This document shows, piece by piece, positions 54,147 to 64,000 of a stretch of DNA of 64,000 nucleotides. Numbering within the stretch: the first letter of the stretch is position 1; the number at the start of each line of letters is the position of its first letter. The DNA lies in assembly GCA_023548195.1 (NCBI GenBank), contig JAJHZJ010000496.1:9620070-9684069 (forward strand), in the 5' to 3' direction. The position numbers and the translations under genes were made by a program. Below the pieces are notes generated by a model, which saw nothing but the letters and a program-made list of their open reading frames with translations, was not told the origin of the DNA and made no database searches. The stretch is from Bettongia penicillata ogilbyi. Taxonomy: Eukaryota; Chordata; Mammalia; Diprotodontia; Potoroidae.

Positions 54147-54463
54147 TGGGGATCTATGTGGTACAGTGGATAGAGCACCTTTGCAGGAGTCAGGTGGACC
54201 TGAGTTCAAATCTCACCTCAAACACTTGACACTCACTAGCTCTGTGACCTTGGGCAAGTCACTTAACCCCAACTGCCTCATCCTAAGTCATCTCCAGTCA
54301 TCCTGATGAATATCTGGTTACTGGATTCAGATGGGTCTGGAGGAAGAGTGAGGCTGGTGGTCTGCACAGCCTTCCTTCAGTCAAAATAAAGTTGAGTGCA
54401 AGTCATATCATTATTTCTCTGATGGCATGGTCTTCTTCGGCAACCAAGGGCAAACACACATCC
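54147..54463 (+). mobile_element. Full-length SINE with RTE tail, inserted in L2
   Basis: Head GGTACAGTGGATAGAGCACC, 'aggagtcaggtggacctgagttcaaatc', TGTGACCTTGGGCAAGTCAC, 'gtcatctccagtcatcctgatgaatatc', 'gatgggtctggaggaagagtgaggctgg' and a tail ending 'ctgatggcatggtcttcttcggcaaccaagggcaaacacaca'. TSD: ACCTTTTAAGT (54136-54146) against ACCTTCTAAGT (54464-54474). The best preserved SINE in the window. Confidence 0.88.
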
Positions 54464-54474
54464 ACCTTCTAAGT

Positions 54475-54700
54475 AACAAGGAGATGGGTAAGAGTAACTC
54501 AGAGGAGCAGGTATGGTTTCCTATAAGAGATGGATCCTAATATGATCCTTGAAAGATGCTAGTGATTTTACGAAACTGAGGTCAGGAATGAGTGTATAAT
54601 ACCAATGAGGGAGAGCCTGAGCAAAGAGTAGATGGGAGGTGGAGAATCAAGTTTAGAAAACCAGAAATAAGCCAACTTGACTAGAACAAAAAAGATATAA
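54475..54700 (-). mobile_element. L2 LINE fragment, right part
   Basis: 'ggagatgggtaagagtaactcag', 'ctaatatgatccttgaaagatgctagtg' and 'gagagcctgagcaaagag' continue the L2 copy. Confidence 0.5.
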
Positions 54701-54764
54701 GGGGGAATTATGTGCAATTACCTTCAAAAGGCACAAATTGTATTCATGTCAATACATATGGGTT

Positions 54765-55025
54765 AGAAGATGGTGGTGACACAGTAAAGAGAACATCAGA
54801 CCAGGAGTCAGGAAGACTTGGGCTCAAATTGAGCCTCAGATGCTTACTAGCTATGTGACATGCTACTTAATTTCTGTCTGCCTCAGTTTTCTCATCTGTC
54901 AAATAGAGAGAATAATTGCACCAACCTCCTGGAGTTGTTGAGAGGACATAATGAGATCTCATTTGTAAAATGTTTTACAAACTGTAAAATGCTATATAAA
55001 AGCTCACTATTAACATCATTATTGT
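54765..55025 (+). mobile_element. MIR/THER1-like SINE, complete
   Basis: 'ggtggtgacacagtaaagagaacatcagaccaggagtcagg', 'gctatgtgacatgctac', CTCAGTTTTCTCATCTGTCA, 'ataattgcaccaacctcctggagttgttgagagg' and 'ttttacaaactgtaaaatgctatataaaagc'. A SINE 5' half follows at 55026-55115 ('agagcattggacagggacagagtgg'). Confidence 0.75.
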
Positions 55026-55115
55026 GTCAAGAGCATTGGACAGGGACAGAGTGGATTTGGATCCTAGGCCTAATTCTGTCATGGACTAGCTGCATAAACT
55101 CAGTGATGCAAGACG

Positions 55116-55649
55116 GTTAGATAGGGCTCATCCCTCAAATGGGCATCAGGCATTCAAATATAGACAACTAGAGTGACTGATGAATATCCATGAGGACAGC
55201 CCTGGACTCCAAAGGAATTCTACCAGCTCCTCTGTTTGGCTTTATCTGGTCCACTAGAGATTATACATTGAAAGGTAAATAAAGTTTGCTTGCTGCTAGA
55301 TCAGGGCATTTGCAAAGGCTTCCAGTTTCCTTTGTCTCTTTCAGTACAAAACTGTACAAACTCTACTACTGCATGCTGTGAAATAGACTGGTGACATCTG
55401 CATTGAGGTAGTTCCCTAGGAGCAATTGCATGTTCAGCTTAATTTCCCTGAGTCATACAAAGATGGGGGGGGTGGATAGCAACACAGTGGAATTGTCATT
55501 TTCTCCTACCCCTCTTCAATGAGAATGTCTTCTAAATTAGTTTGCATATTACGAATAAACCCCATCGCTGGATCAATAGAATATTAAAATGTATCTCTGT
55601 AACTCAAAATCCTAGAGCTGACTAGCTCACTGGTGAGAGTCACCTACTT
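55116..55649. other. No gene seen
   Basis: A TAAATAAAGTTTGC phrase near 55278 could be a polyadenylation-type remnant, but no element was defined around it. Confidence 0.35.
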
Positions 55650-55965
55650 CTATGGCTTCAGGTTCTATAAAACAAAATAAAAATGGTGGACTATATAAGC
55701 TCTGAAGCCCCTTCCATCTCTATGTTCCAGAATTCTAAGATTTTGAACTTTTTAATTTTACTTTTCTGTATTTTTCTTTCTATTAATGTCCTCCTCTGAT
55801 GTCTCATTGTGATGTGCTGACCTTATGTTCTTTTCACTTAAGGCAATCAGGATTAAGTGACTTGCCCAGGATCACACAGCTAATAAGAATCAGATCTGAA
55901 GTCCAGTCCTATTGACTCTAGGGCCAGTCCTCTATCCGCTACACTACCTACCTATCCCTCTGATC
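55650..55965. mobile_element. Two SINE fragments in opposite orientation
   Basis: 55650-55760, plus: 'ggtggactatataagctctgaagccccttcc'. 55835-55965, minus: 'gattaagtgacttgcccaggatcacacagctaataag' and 'tctatccgctacactacctacc'. Confidence 0.6.
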
Positions 55966-56134
55966 CTATGTTCTTGAAAACCGTATAGGGAAAGAAAAAG
56001 CTGTGTGAGGTCCTCCAACACAGAAAGCTTTCTAGCCCAGCAATGAACTGTGTGTCTGTTGTCTAAGCACTAGCTAAATTTACGAGATACTTTTCACCAA
56101 AAACGGATCGACTGATGTTTATTTTTCACAACAG

Positions 56135-57425
56135 CATTTATCTAATTGCCTTTTCTCAATCCTTATCCTTTTATAACTTCTCTGACAGCTTTGAGACCAT
56201 TGACCCCCTTCTCCTATGTAGTTTTGTTTTTCCTTTTTAGGCTTTTTTGTGACATTACTTTCTCCTGGTTCTTTTCCTTTCTAGATGATACCTACTTCTC
56301 AGCCTCCTTTGTTAGTTCTTCATGCAAGACGTTCCCACTATCCATGGTTATTGCCCAAGACTCTGTCCTGGGCTCCCTTCTATCCTTAATCTCTACTATA
56401 GCACTTGGTGATTCCATCAGCTGCCATATGTTTAGTAATCTCTATTCAGAAGACTCCTAGATTGATCAATCTACCAATTTATCTATCTATATCTATACAT
56501 ATTTCTATCTATATACACATGTGTATATACATATATAATATACATATACATTTAATGTACATGCATGAATAATGTACATACATACTATACATATCATACA
56601 TATACATTCATATGCATATATATTTATATATTTGTATCCAGCCCTAGCCTCTCCACTGAGCTACCATCATACATTTCCTACCACAAGAGGAATATCTCAA
56701 ACTGGATATTCCATTGGCATCTCAAACTCAACATGACCAAGATAGAACTCATTATCTTTCCCCACAACCCTCCTCTTTTCCAAATATCTTTATGATCATT
56801 AAGGTCACCACGCACCCTCTTCCTATTAAGCCAAGGTCACAAGCTGGTATCACCCCTTACTCACACATATAATCCATTGTAAATTTTGCCATTTCTACCA
56901 TTACATCGTCTCTCATCTACATCCCCTTTTTCTCCACTCACACAGTCATCACCTTGAAACTCAGGAGCTCATCACTGTTTGCTTACGCTTGCCTCAAGTC
57001 TCTTCCCACTCCAATCCTTCCTTCATTTAGCTACCAAGTTTACTTTTCCTAAAGCATAGGACTCATCAAATTACTGTCCTGTTCAATGACTCCAGTCATT
57101 CCTTTTTACTTCTAGGATCACATATCCACTCTTCGGGCATTTAGACATCTTTGGAACCTGATCCCTTTCTAACTCTTCAGATTTCTTCTATTTCACTGCC
57201 CCCCAGTATTTTATAACTTGTGAAATTGCCCTTCTTCTGGTTACTCACAACAGTCTTTCCTATCCCTTGTAGTAATGCTCTGCCCACTTAAAATACTTTG
57301 ATTTATCACTTCCAACTTCTGGCTTTCATTAAAACTCAGTTCAAATCATACATTCTGCTGGAGAACTTTCCCGGTGTGCCCAAAAGAAAATGTCATCTTT
57401 TCTCAGATTACCTTCCATTTAATCT
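56135..57425 (+). mobile_element. Long L2 LINE fragment (ORF2 C-terminal part and 3' region)
   Basis: L2 order is well kept over 1.3 kb: 'ttgagaccattgacccccttctcctatgtag', 'atggttattgcccaagactctgtcctgggctcccttc', 'ggcatctcaaactcaacatgaccaagatagaactcattatctttcc', 'ctcatcactgtttgc' and 'ttaaaactcagttcaaatcatac'. One frame (56146-56460) reads ~104 codons with a PLSMVIAQDSVLGSLLS segment equivalent to the end of the L2 reverse-transcriptase domain. A TA/CA microsatellite interrupts it at about 56470-56640. Confidence 0.75.
56470..56640. repeat. AT-rich (TATC/ATAC)n microsatellite
   Basis: Degenerate repeats within the L2 copy, likely expanded there. Confidence 0.85.
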
Positions 57426-57429
57426 GAAT

Positions 57430-57880
57430 AATAATAACAAACATTTATGTAGCACTTTAAGGTTTACAAAGCACTTAAAATATTATCTATTTTATCCCCA
57501 AAGCAACTCTACATAGCTAGATGGTATAGCAGCTAAAGTACCAGGCTTGGAGTCCAGAGTTCCAATCCAGCCTTAGCCAGTAGCTATATGACCCTGGGCA
57601 AGTCATTTTGCCTCAGTTTCTTCATCTATAAAATGAGCTGCAAAAGTAAATGGCAAACCCCTCCAGTATCTTTGCTGAGAATACCTCAAATGTAGTCACA
57701 GAGTCAGATATATCTGAACAGTAGCAACTCTGGGAGTAGGAGCTATTATTATACCCATTCGATGGATGAAGAAACTCAGACAAACAGAGATTAGGTGAAT
57801 TTTCCAGGGTCATATATCTGGTAAGAGCTTGAGACTGGATTAGAAAACGTCTCCCTGATTCCTGTCCCAGAGCTCTAGTC
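57430..57880 (-). mobile_element. MIR/THER1-like SINE, split by another SINE
   Basis: Left 57430-57510: 'aaacatttatgtagcactttaaggtttacaaagcac'. Right 57732-57880: 'gggagtaggagctattattatacccattcg', 'gatgaagaaactcagac', 'tccagggtcatatatctggtaag'. The SINE at 57511-57722 sits between the halves. Confidence 0.75.
57511..57722 (+). mobile_element. SINE with RTE/BovB-like tail, nested in SINE
   Basis: 'acatagctagatggtatagcagctaaagtaccaggc', CTATATGACCCTGGGCAAGT, CTCAGTTTCTTCATCTATAA, CTCCAGTATCTTTGCTGAGA and 'gtcacagagtcagatatatctgaacag'. TSD AGCAACTCT at 57502-57510 and 57723-57731. Confidence 0.85.
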
Positions 57881-57894
57881 ATCTTACCATTCAA

Positions 57895-58095
57895 CTCATG
57901 CACATATACACAGACAGGGTATGTGTATGTATATACATACATACCCAATACATGTACATGTGACTGTACATATAGGTATGTGAACATATAGATATGTATG
58001 TGTATATAGAGATGCAATGTTTATATGCATGTGTTGAATGTATTTATTTGTGGATTGCATTACGAATATTATGCATACATATGTGATGTCATATT
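57895..58095. repeat. (ATAC/ATGT)n microsatellite
   Basis: Degenerate repeats of TATG/CATA that generate the His/Tyr/Ile-rich minus-strand frames. Confidence 0.85.
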
Positions 58096-58149
58096 GCAGC
58101 ATATAACATCATTTATTTTGCATTTGCTTAATTTTACATATGCCTAATA

Positions 58150-58265
58150 ATTTACATGTTGTCCCATCAGAATATGAGATCCTTAAGGGCTAGGAATGTC
58201 TTTGTCTTTTCCTTGTGTTTATCGCTGTATCTGACGGACAACTAGAAAGAGCTTAATAAATGCTG
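58150..58265 (+). mobile_element. L2 LINE 3' terminus
   Basis: 'gaatatgagatccttaagggctaggaatgtctttg', 'ctagaaagagcttaataaatgc'. A reversed SINE module (58270-58370) and a plus-strand SINE head (58371-58435, 'gtacagcacctggagtccagaagacctgag') follow. Confidence 0.65.
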
Positions 58266-58435
58266 GTGTCCATACCATAACAATAGTGATAATAATAAAC
58301 ATTTATGTAGTATCTTGAGGTTTACAAAGCACTTTATGAATATCATCTCATTTTATACTCCAAGCATCTCTGGACAGCTACATGGTACAGCACCTGGAGT
58401 CCAGAAGACCTGAGTTCAAATCACAGAACCTCAAA

Positions 58436-58734
58436 GGATTGAAAGAAGTACTGTACTAATGAAGATGCCCAGGTAGGGAAGGTATCTAGCAGAGGACATA
58501 GATATTTTCGAGGTAGGGTTAGAAGAAAAGGAAAGATTAATTGGATTTCCCTGGAAGCTCTGATTGTAGATGACTGGGGGGTTGTGTCTCGAAAAAAGAC
58601 AAGAATAATAAAGTATGAGGGTTTTCATCCTCCAGCCAGCCTTCATGCTTTAAAGGGAATGCTCTGTAAGAAGCCAATGGAACAAGTTACTATCTTTGTG
58701 GATGTTGTCACTCTTCATTCAGTCACCCATCAAG
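58436..58734. other. No gene seen
   Basis: Complementary frames of 68-71 codons on both strands have no known domain. Confidence 0.35.
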
Positions 58735-59145
58735 ATGGCAGAAGACCATATGAGCATAAGCTGAAAGAGCTGGGGACATTCATTCTGTAGAAGAAAAGAC
58801 TTGGGGTATGTGGGAGTGGCGAGGGAAACAAAGGGACTTGGTTGCAACTGTGTCCAAGGGTTTGAAGGGATAGCCTACAGATGATGGGTTAGACTAACGC
58901 TTTGGCCCCAAAGGGAAGAACCTGGAGCAATGGGTGGAAGTTGCCATGCTGTAAAAACTTCAGTTTGGTGTTAGGAGAAGGTCTTCACAATTTGAATGAT
59001 TCCCAAACAGAATGAGAATACTTCTGGGGAGATGTTCCAGCAAAGCCTCATCAGAGATATTGTAGAGAAGTTTTGTGTTATAGGACAGACTCTGGGTGGA
59101 TTAAGATCCTTTCCAACTTCGAACAGTGATTATTTGAAGCCAGAC
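58735..59145 (+). mobile_element. L3/CR1 LINE 3' fragment
   Basis: 'catatgagcataagctgaaagagctggggac', 'ctgtagaagaaaagac', 'tggttgcaactgtgtccaagg', 'gagcaatgggtggaagttg' and 'gattaagatcctttccaac' follow CR1/L3 order (for instance 'ccaatgggtggaagctaca' and 'aggtcccttccaac'). Confidence 0.7.
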
Positions 59146-60149
59146 ATACAAAAGAAGCTTCAAGATCCATGTTCAACAGAATATTCAATAGTGCAGTGGA
59201 AATGACAACACTAATACAATAGAAGGGAAATGAAGATGAAATAATTTAATGTTATCCCCATAAAATAGAATAATATTTCTCTACACTGCTTTTCAATGCT
59301 GTATTTTAAAATCTAAGCTCAATTTTAGTTTGAAATAAAATTTTCATTACACTTGTCTACCCAGCATGAGGAATAGGGTGCCTCTTGATCAATTGCTTAG
59401 CTTCTCCTTTCTTATTGAAGATGGTCCCCAAGTAAGTACATTCTTCTTTGGAATCAGTCAGGGTTTTTGAATCAATCTTAATCACATGCTACCTTAATCT
59501 AGCCCTGTCAACACACGTAGGTTCAAAGCTATCCAAAGTCTTTCAGTCTATTTTGGTAAATCTTGACCAGAGATTAGACTCTTCTTCCAGCTCAGCTCAA
59601 GTCAGAGCCTGGTTTCTAATGAGCATATATTAGTCCTTTTTGGTAAAACCTTACTACCCTGATGTTTTCAATGAAATCAGTAACAAATGTTATCCAGGTG
59701 ACTCTTCCTTGAAGTCCCCTTGGTTAATTAAAGCTGCCTTTAAGCATAGCTCCTGTTCATATTACAAAGCTGGAAGAGTCACATTACTGAGTGCTGTGAT
59801 ATAGAGTCACATCATGTACATTTCAGTGGTGCCCCTGCTACAATAGAAAAAGAAAATTAACAGCAATTACAGTGTAAATGAGCCTCAGAATGCTGTATGC
59901 CTCTGGTCAGCACATTACGTTCTGAACAGGCAAAGAAAATAGAGCCATGTGGAAAATAGGATGGTGAGGAGGGAAGGTGTGTTCATCAAAGATTTATGTG
60001 ACCTGAGTGGGATTGACCATGGGGAAGAAGGAGTGGTTTTTAATATTAGCATAATATTCATTTGAAAGTTAGATCATTTTCCAGTCAGTCTGGGGTCTCT
60101 CTGGGGAAATCTGTGTTCAATCAGAAATCATTAAGAATTAATTGCATGA
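59146..60149. other. Low-repeat stretch of ~1 kb, no gene seen
   Basis: No recognised repeat. 59650-60130 reads as unique DNA and is a candidate conserved non-coding segment. Confidence 0.4.
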
Positions 60150-60350
60150 TACAGTTGAATGATCAGTGGATGGGGGTCAAAGCACCTGGATGAGATTTCC
60201 TTCTGTGCCCTTTGCTAACTTGTCTGACCATGTGTGAATCACTTTACTTCTCTGCCTTCGGTTACCTCCTTTTAAAATGATGGGATTGGACTCACTGACC
60301 TGTAAGGTCCCTTCCAACTTTAAATCTATGGTGTTATAATCCATGATGTC
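60150..60350 (+). mobile_element. MIR-type SINE
   Basis: 'aatgatcagtggatgggggtcaaagcacctgg', 'gtctgaccatgtgtgaatcac' and 'aaatgatgggattggactcactgacctgtaaggtcccttcc'. A second, poorer SINE (60410-60550, 'tcacataacctcttg') follows. Confidence 0.65.
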
Positions 60351-60550
60351 AGGAATATGAATGTATAATTAAATATGGAATGTGATTTATGATGTCAGCC
60401 ATAGAGGCAGCAATGCATACTGGGTATAGAGCCAACCTCAAAACATCAATGGACTGAAATCAATTCTTCCCCCTGACTTACACTGGCTGTTTTATCTGAG
60501 CTGAGTCACATAACCTCTTGTTGTCCACTGACCTCTCTAAAGACCTAAGT

Positions 60551-60959
60551 TGCAGAATGTTCTATTATTAAATAATTATTATATATTAATCTTCATTTTT
60601 AAATTTTATTTTACTCTGAACTTAAGAAATAAAACAAGCATTTCCATAATATAGAATAAAAAAACATTATTTTACATGAAACTGCAAATCTATTATGCAC
60701 AGTTAGCTATTCCTTTTAAAAGTATAATAATCACATAATTTTCCAGTTTTTTCTTCCCTTCCTCCCTTTCCCGTCCAGTTGCTTAGTTACATTGGTAAGG
60801 GATTTTCCTTTGGAGGGAGTTTTCTATATGGAATAAAGCACATGTTCAGGTTAAAAAAAAAGAATGTAAACACTCAATTACAATCTAGTTCTTTGACACA
60901 ATGTGTAAGAGTTCTCTTGATCTATGGGATTTTAGAGATGGCAATGAACTTGGGAATAT
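60551..60959. other. No gene seen
   Basis: AT-rich, with pyrimidine tracts at 60745-60775. No gene. Confidence 0.4.
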
Positions 60960-61165
60960 AATAATCGTAAGATCCAAGATCTAGGGTTAAAAGACACTAC
61001 AGAGGTCATCTAACACAACACTCATTTTACAGATGTGGAAACTGAGACTCAAGAAAATGAAGTGATTTCCCTAAGGTCATACAGGTTGTATGTGTCAGAG
61101 GCTAGATTTGAACTCAAATCTGATGACCCAAAAGACAATATTCTTTCTACTGTCCCATGCTAGCA
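60960..61165 (-). mobile_element. MIR-type SINE
   Basis: 'agaggtcatctaacacaacactcattttacagatgtggaaactgagactc', 'gtgatttccctaaggtcatacagg' and 'attctttctactgtccc'. Confidence 0.7.
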
Positions 61166-61229
61166 TAATAACATCATGTTATAGATGAGACTAAAGTCAC
61201 CCAAAATGTAGCAAGAATTGTTGGATTCG

Positions 61230-61610
61230 ATTTTAAAAACACCTACTATGGGCTAGGTATTGTGTTAGACACCATGAACTACAAATAAGAAATTGAAATA
61301 GCTGCCCTCCATAGGCCACTTTTCTATGGGGCAGATAGAACTCTCCTGGTTCCTTCCTTGAATCTAATGTTTTCTTACCCACTGTTCCAAATCTGAGATA
61401 AAGTTAATGAAAGTGTATCAATCAATCAATGAGCATTTATTTAGTAACTTCTGTGTTCTATACACAGGAGATGGGGTAGAAAACAAAGGTAAAAGCAGCC
61501 TCTGCCCTCAAGAAACTTATAGTCTAGCTGAGGATTACAAAATATATATGCCAAGATCAAGGATAGGAGGTGGACAGAACACTCTCAGACCAAACATACG
61601 TGCCATCTAG
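61230..61610 (-). mobile_element. L2 LINE 3'-end fragments (two)
   Basis: 61230-61320: 'cacctactatgggctaggtattgtgttagac'. 61415-61600: 'caatcaatgagcatttatttagtaac', 'ctctgccctcaagaaacttatagtctag'. They are two separate, equally oriented termini. Confidence 0.6.
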
Positions 61611-61679
61611 AATACATCCTTTGGGTCTGGATGTCTTCTCACTTATATCTTCTGACTGGTAAGGTCATTCATCTAATTA

Positions 61680-61830
61680 TAGCATGTTAGACATTAAAGG
61701 GAGCTCAGAGATCTTTTGGAGGCTGGACCACTCTCTTCATTTCCCAAATGAGGACAGAACAGTGACATAGCCAGAACTAGGACCCAGCCTGCTGATTCCT
61801 GTTTCAGATCTGCTACAGATCCAGTCCCCT
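61680..61830 (-). mobile_element. MIR-type SINE
   Basis: 'taaagggagctcagagatcttttgg', 'ttcatttcccaaatgaggac', 'actaggacccagcctgctgattcc'. Confidence 0.5.
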
Positions 61831-62124
61831 CCAACCCAGCCTTCACCCTCTTGCCAGATTGATATTCCTGTAGCACAAATTTGATTAGCATGCGTCTTTT
61901 CAAGAAATTCTGGCTGGTCTTGCTAAATGTTTTTTTCTGTGTTGGAAGGGAGAGCACAATAGGTGGAAGGGTTTAAGGGGAAGTAGCACAAAGGCAAAAA
62001 TGTAGCAATAATCAAAACAGAGACAAGTCTAAAAATAAGCAAATAAGGAATCTCTTAGAAGGAATATAAAGCTTTATTCTCTAAGATAATGGAGGAGGTG
62101 ACATTTGATCTGGGTTTCAAGGAA
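61831..62124. other. No gene seen
   Basis: No gene. Possible diverged L2 antisense sequence ('ggtgacatttgatctgggtttcaaggaag' at 62098, reminiscent of the 'gtgacatttgagctgagtc' box). Confidence 0.4.
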
Positions 62125-62350
62125 GACAAAAGAGGTGGTATGATATAATGAAATGAGAGCTGGACATATAGTCAAAGGAATTGGGTTCAAGTCCTGACTG
62201 TACTCATTCATCACAGACAAATTGTTTAAACTCTCTATGTCTCCTGATATATAAAAATGGGATAGCTCTTAGAAGGCTAAAATTATAAGGCAGAAAACAT
62301 GTCTTAGAGTATTTTGCCCATAGTAGACACTTGGTAAGTCTGGCTGAGGT
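62125..62350 (+). mobile_element. MIR-type SINE
   Basis: 'ggtatgatataatgaaatgagagctgg', 'aggaattgggttcaagtcctgactg', a weak core, and a 3' end with 'gtagacacttggtaag'. Confidence 0.55.
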
Positions 62351-62683
62351 GAAAGATGGGTTAGAAGAATTGGACAGCTTTAACTGGAGGTAAGGGTTTT
62401 CTTGCTACAAGGCACATACAATACACACAAAAGCACATAGGTGAGAATTTCACATGGCTCAGGAGACAAGGCTTAGTGAAAATACAGTCTTTTATGTTGC
62501 TACTTCCTTCTAAACTCCTAATTAGGCATTAAAATTTTAGGTAATTATTGTTTTAGAAAATCCTTCCGGTACTCTGACATTTTAGCAATGTCAGGCAAGA
62601 AGAAAGAAAGGTCAAATCTTGACTTCAGGAGAAAAGGCAATTCATGCTATGTAAACATTCTTCAGGGGAGAAAAATAAGGCAT

Positions 62684-63409
62684 TCAAGTTGGGAGCTCAT
62701 TAGGAATTGTGTGTAGAGCGTGATTTTTTAGGGCTCTCCAAATTCCATGTGGGCGGAGAAGGCTGAGGTTCAGGCACAAATGGGAACTGTAATTTTCAAA
62801 TATCTCTTGCAAGAACATTTTGTTTTTCTGTTTCAGAACCTGGTAAACAAGTTGGCTGCTTCTCTGAGTGGAAGCTGGATTCAGTGCTTTGAAGGAATTT
62901 GGGGAAATGATACTTTGGTTTCTGAAAGTGTATTTGAAAATATTGTATATCAAAGGCACATGCAAATTCGAGCCCATCAAAAACCAATAGACCTGCATAA
63001 CACAGAAACATGTTCCATTTCTGATCTCAACCTCCTTGACCCTTTCCTGAGGATTGGGATCCTGGGAGAGAGACTCTGCCTTCATCTTGGATTTAAAAAA
63101 CAGAAGAAAAGGTGAAGAAAATAGGGAGCTCAGCTTTGAGCAGATAGGAAGATAAAGACCCCAAACCAAGGTGGTGTCTGTGGGGCACCAATTCAATCTG
63201 CTGTATTGAAGAAAAAAAGTGAAAAATGAAAACAAACCTATTATTTTATCATTACAATGGCATATAAAGCTTTGGGTTTTGCTTTCCATTGAAATGGTCA
63301 TCAAGTGTATTTTGTTATAAGATGGGTCTGATTTTAGCACAGATGATATGCTGTAGATCCCATGGACAATCTGGTGAAGTTTTTGGACCCTTACTGAGAA
63401 AAAAGTCAT
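62684..63409 (-). other. Unexplained 241-codon open frame
   Basis: A real ATG (63409-63407) with A at -3 opens a 241-codon frame in DNA where no repeat was recognised. The product shows no known motif. A hydrophobic Phe/Leu/Ser-rich stretch at residues ~58-70 and another at ~85-105 could suggest membrane character, but composition alone could do this. The plus strand is also open for 122 codons (62747-63115), so the region may simply be poor in stops. No poly(A) signal or splice context was established. Probably not a gene. Confidence 0.2.
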
Positions 63410-63569
63410 GTTTTTAAATAGTTGAAATACTAAATTTCAGTTAGAAGTTAGTGAAAATCATGATGTATTTTTTCCATCCAAGTTCACCAGCTCCATGAAA
63501 TTGTTCCACAAACCCCTTGGGGTTAAGAACACCTGGCAGAGGGCATTTTTGCCTTGGAATCATGAGATA

Positions 63570-63718
63570 TTAGATTTGTGATGGAGATCAACAGTTCACT
63601 GGTCCATTGAGTATCCTCTGGACAATACTCCTGACAAGTAATCAGAGCTTCCCTAAATCCTCCGAGGAGAGAGAGCCTATGATCTCTGGAGATAACCCAT
63701 TCACACTGGGACAGCTTT
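63570..63718 (-). mobile_element. L3/CR1 LINE 3' fragment
   Basis: 'tcctgacaagtaatcagagcttccctaaatcctccgaggagagagagcc' and 'gataacccattcacactgggacagc' match the CR1/L3 antisense phrases 'gacaagtggtcatccagcctctgcttgaatacctcc' and 'cagcccattccacttttggacagc'. Confidence 0.55.
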
Positions 63719-63754
63719 TTTTTGGGGGGGGGCAGGGAGAGATAAATAAAAAAA

Positions 63755-64000
63755 AAACAGTGAGGTACCACATCACATAGACTAACATGACAAAACAGAA
63801 AGATAATAAATGTTGAAGAAGGTGTGGGAGAGTTGAAACACTAATTCTTTGTTGGTGGAGCTGTGAGCTGATCCAACCATTCTGGAGAGTAATTTGGAGC
63901 TATGCTCAAAGAGCTACAAAAATGTGATACCCTTTGACCCAGTAATATCCCCTTCTAGGACTGTATTCCAAAGAGATTGTAAAAATGGGAAAAGGTCCAA
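63755..64000 (+). mobile_element. L1 ORF2 C-terminal fragment, runs off the window
   Basis: 'gtgaggtaccacatcacatag', 'ctaattctttgttggtggagctgtgagctgatccaaccattctggagag', 'ccctttgacccagtaatatccccttctagg' and 'ccaaagagattgtaaaaatggg'. Same region as 46610-46860. It is cut by the window end. Confidence 0.75.

Noticed and set aside
55270..55320. Poly(A)-signal-like phrase TAAATAAAGTTTGC as the end of an LTR or gene
   Set aside because: No element boundary, TATA box or open frame could be tied to it.

Overview
The window looks like non-genic DNA from a marsupial nuclear genome. No intact host gene, spliced exon set, tRNA, rRNA, CRISPR array or bacterial operon could be supported. The lineage call rests on the repeats: tRNA-related SINEs with two kinds of RTE/BovB-like tail, L1 sequences of the marsupial type, and a well represented ORF1-only L1 family, on a background of old L2, L3/CR1 and MIR-type fragments. 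Opossum is plausible, but the species cannot be fixed from the sequence alone.

Layout. 1-13 kb: old SINE, L2, L3/CR1 and L1 fragments plus two copies (5.2 and 7.0 kb) of a ~500 bp LTR-like repeat. 13.2-15.3 kb: a 5'-truncated HAL1 (L1 with ORF1 but no ORF2) whose 3' UTR is present twice in tandem. 16-21 kb: SINEs and an L2 copy. 21.29-24.11 kb: a full-length HAL1 inside an older SINE, bounded by a perfect 13 bp target-site duplication (TSD). 24-31 kb: an L3/CR1 fragment, low-repeat DNA, L2, SINEs, an L1 tail and microsatellites. 32.0-33.4 kb: another truncated HAL1. 34 kb: a 166 bp L1 tail inside an L3/CR1 fragment. 37.6-44.2 kb: a three-level nest, with an LTR-like repeat split by an old plus-strand HAL1, itself split by a much younger full-length minus-strand HAL1 (38815-41790, 17 bp TSD). 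44-64 kb: L1, L2, SINE and L3/CR1 fragments, a probable solo LTR inside a long L2 copy, SINE-in-SINE and SINE-in-L2 insertions, and low-repeat stretches.

The most interesting system is the HAL1 family. Five copies share the same architecture: a 5' UTR starting with an L1-like YY1-type motif, ORF1 of about 366 codons (coiled coil, RRM-like domain, C-terminal domain), then directly a ~1 kb G-rich 3' UTR with no reverse transcriptase. By family knowledge such elements encode an RNA-binding chaperone and must borrow ORF2 protein from autonomous L1. The youngest copy has a CpG-rich 5' UTR with three tandem ~75-80 bp monomers where the older copies have one, and an ORF1 interrupted only by one early nonsense codon. 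All boundaries were read by eye, and those of old fragments are approximate by tens of bases.
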